Below are positions 63,715 through 64,000 of a stretch of 64,000 bases of DNA, piece by piece (positions within the stretch are counted from its first letter, which is position 1; every line of letters begins with the position of its first letter). Location: NCBI RefSeq assembly GCF_000372525.1, contig NZ_AQUR01000099.1, positions 96,322 through 160,321 on the forward strand, in the 5' to 3' direction. Both the position numbers and the translations under genes were made by a program. Under the pieces are notes generated by a model. That model searched no databases. It was given only the letters and a program-made list of their open reading frames with translations, and was not told the origin of the DNA. This DNA is from Cupriavidus neocaledonicus. GTDB taxonomy: Bacteria; Pseudomonadota; Gammaproteobacteria; Burkholderiales; Burkholderiaceae.

Positions 63715-64000
63715 TGTATGGACCGGGGACATGGGTAACACATGTGCCAGGACATGGGTAACAGTCCAGTCTCCAGTTTAATAGGCTTGCTGTAGGTCTA
63801 TCGTGGCCACCTTTTGATGGCAGAAGTAGACGTCAAAGGTGCCGTCCAGATCCACGCGAGGGCGCAGCGCTACGGGCGTTCCGATCAGGGCTCTTCCGAC
63901 CCGGAACGTCTTTCCCCGGAAGCAGATGCGCCCACCGTCGCCCACCTTCCGCACGATGTCATCGCTGCCGTACTCGATAGGCGGGAGTTCGCGCGGCATC
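63715..64000 (-). mobile_element. IS481-family insertion sequence, one end
   Basis: The element begins TGTATGGACCGGGG at 63715 and runs off the window. The 14-mer GGACATGGGTAACA occurs at 63727-63740 and 63750-63763, as expected for subterminal transposase sites. The transposase C-terminus lies inside, reading leftward. The other end and any target duplication are outside the window. Confidence 0.8.
63778..64000 (-). CDS. IS481-family transposase, C-terminal part
   Basis: The last 73 residues of a transposase whose N-terminus is beyond the right edge. It has MPRELPPIEYGSDDIVRKVG, GRICFRGKTFRVGRALIG and GTFDVYFCHQKVATIDL, which match the beta-rich tail of IS481/IS3-type integrases. The DDE catalytic core is not in the window. 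Stop TAA at 63780-63778. Confidence 0.82.
   Translation of the reverse strand, partial: MPRELPPIEYGSDDIVRKVGDGGRICFRGKTFRVGRALIGTPVALRPRVDLDGTFDVYFCHQKVATIDLQQAY

Overview
The window looks like a chromosome replication-origin region of a beta-proteobacterium of the Burkholderiaceae, most probably Cupriavidus. The grounds are high GC with strong third-position G/C bias, the order dnaN-dnaA-oriC-rpmH-rnpA-yidD-yidC-mnmE, a DUF1484 gene (a family described from Ralstonia) and Bug/TctC-type binding proteins. The genus is an inference; no rRNA gene is present to confirm it.

Layout. 1-5.4 kb: the end of a chemotaxis receptor, a MerR regulator facing a methyltransferase across a SoxR-box-like dyad, a membrane protein, a membrane-anchored Mrr-like nuclease, a MazG-type pyrophosphohydrolase and an isoprenylcysteine methyltransferase-like protein. 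5.5-9.5 kb: an IclR regulator, a polar amino-acid ABC transporter and a formimidoylglutamase in one run with ATGA overlaps, which suggests uptake and breakdown of histidine or a derivative. 9.7-13.5 kb: a homospermidine synthase-like protein, a glutathionylspermidine synthase-like ATP-grasp ligase, a YgiB/DUF1190 protein and a DUF350 membrane protein, resembling E. coli ygiBC and yjfLMC with an added polyamine enzyme. 13.6-14.5 kb: two lipoprotein genes, one apparently frameshifted. 14.8-18.9 kb: a GntR regulator divergent from an SDR, a beta-keto acid cleavage enzyme and an MFS transporter, a plausible catabolic unit. 18.9-29.0 kb: an orphan type VI secretion module (VgrG, DUF4123 adaptor, DUF3304 lipoprotein, Tle1-type lipase effector, and the remains of a small gene), followed by a YdcF-like protein. 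29.2-32.4 kb: a GGDEF-EAL protein and a DUF1484 gene with an unusually structured leader.

33.0-42.2 kb is a visibly AT-richer accessory block placed next to gyrB. It holds a type IV-like HNH endonuclease, an unknown four-helix membrane protein, an Mrr-type endonuclease and a complete type I restriction-modification system (hsdR-hsdS-hsdM): a defence island within about 7 kb of the origin.

42.4-56.5 kb is the conserved origin core. gyrB, dnaN and dnaA run leftward, then comes a non-coding oriC region with a DnaA-box cluster, then rpmH, rnpA, yidD, yidC, tam, a VOC protein, a PaaI-like thioesterase, a CHAD protein and mnmE. 56.5-63.7 kb carries a glycosyltransferase, three small envelope proteins, an AstE-like deacylase, a Bug-type binding protein, a LysR and a MerR regulator. 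Two pairs of REP-like palindromes lie at 52.1 and 60.5 kb, and a third site at 63.7 kb is split by the end of an IS481-family insertion sequence.

The most interesting items are the DUF1484 leader, which can form two mutually exclusive helices, one of which occludes the Shine-Dalgarno; the defence island with its unknown membrane protein; the four-gene polyamine-ligase cluster; and the type VI module with a broken gene next to the lipase.
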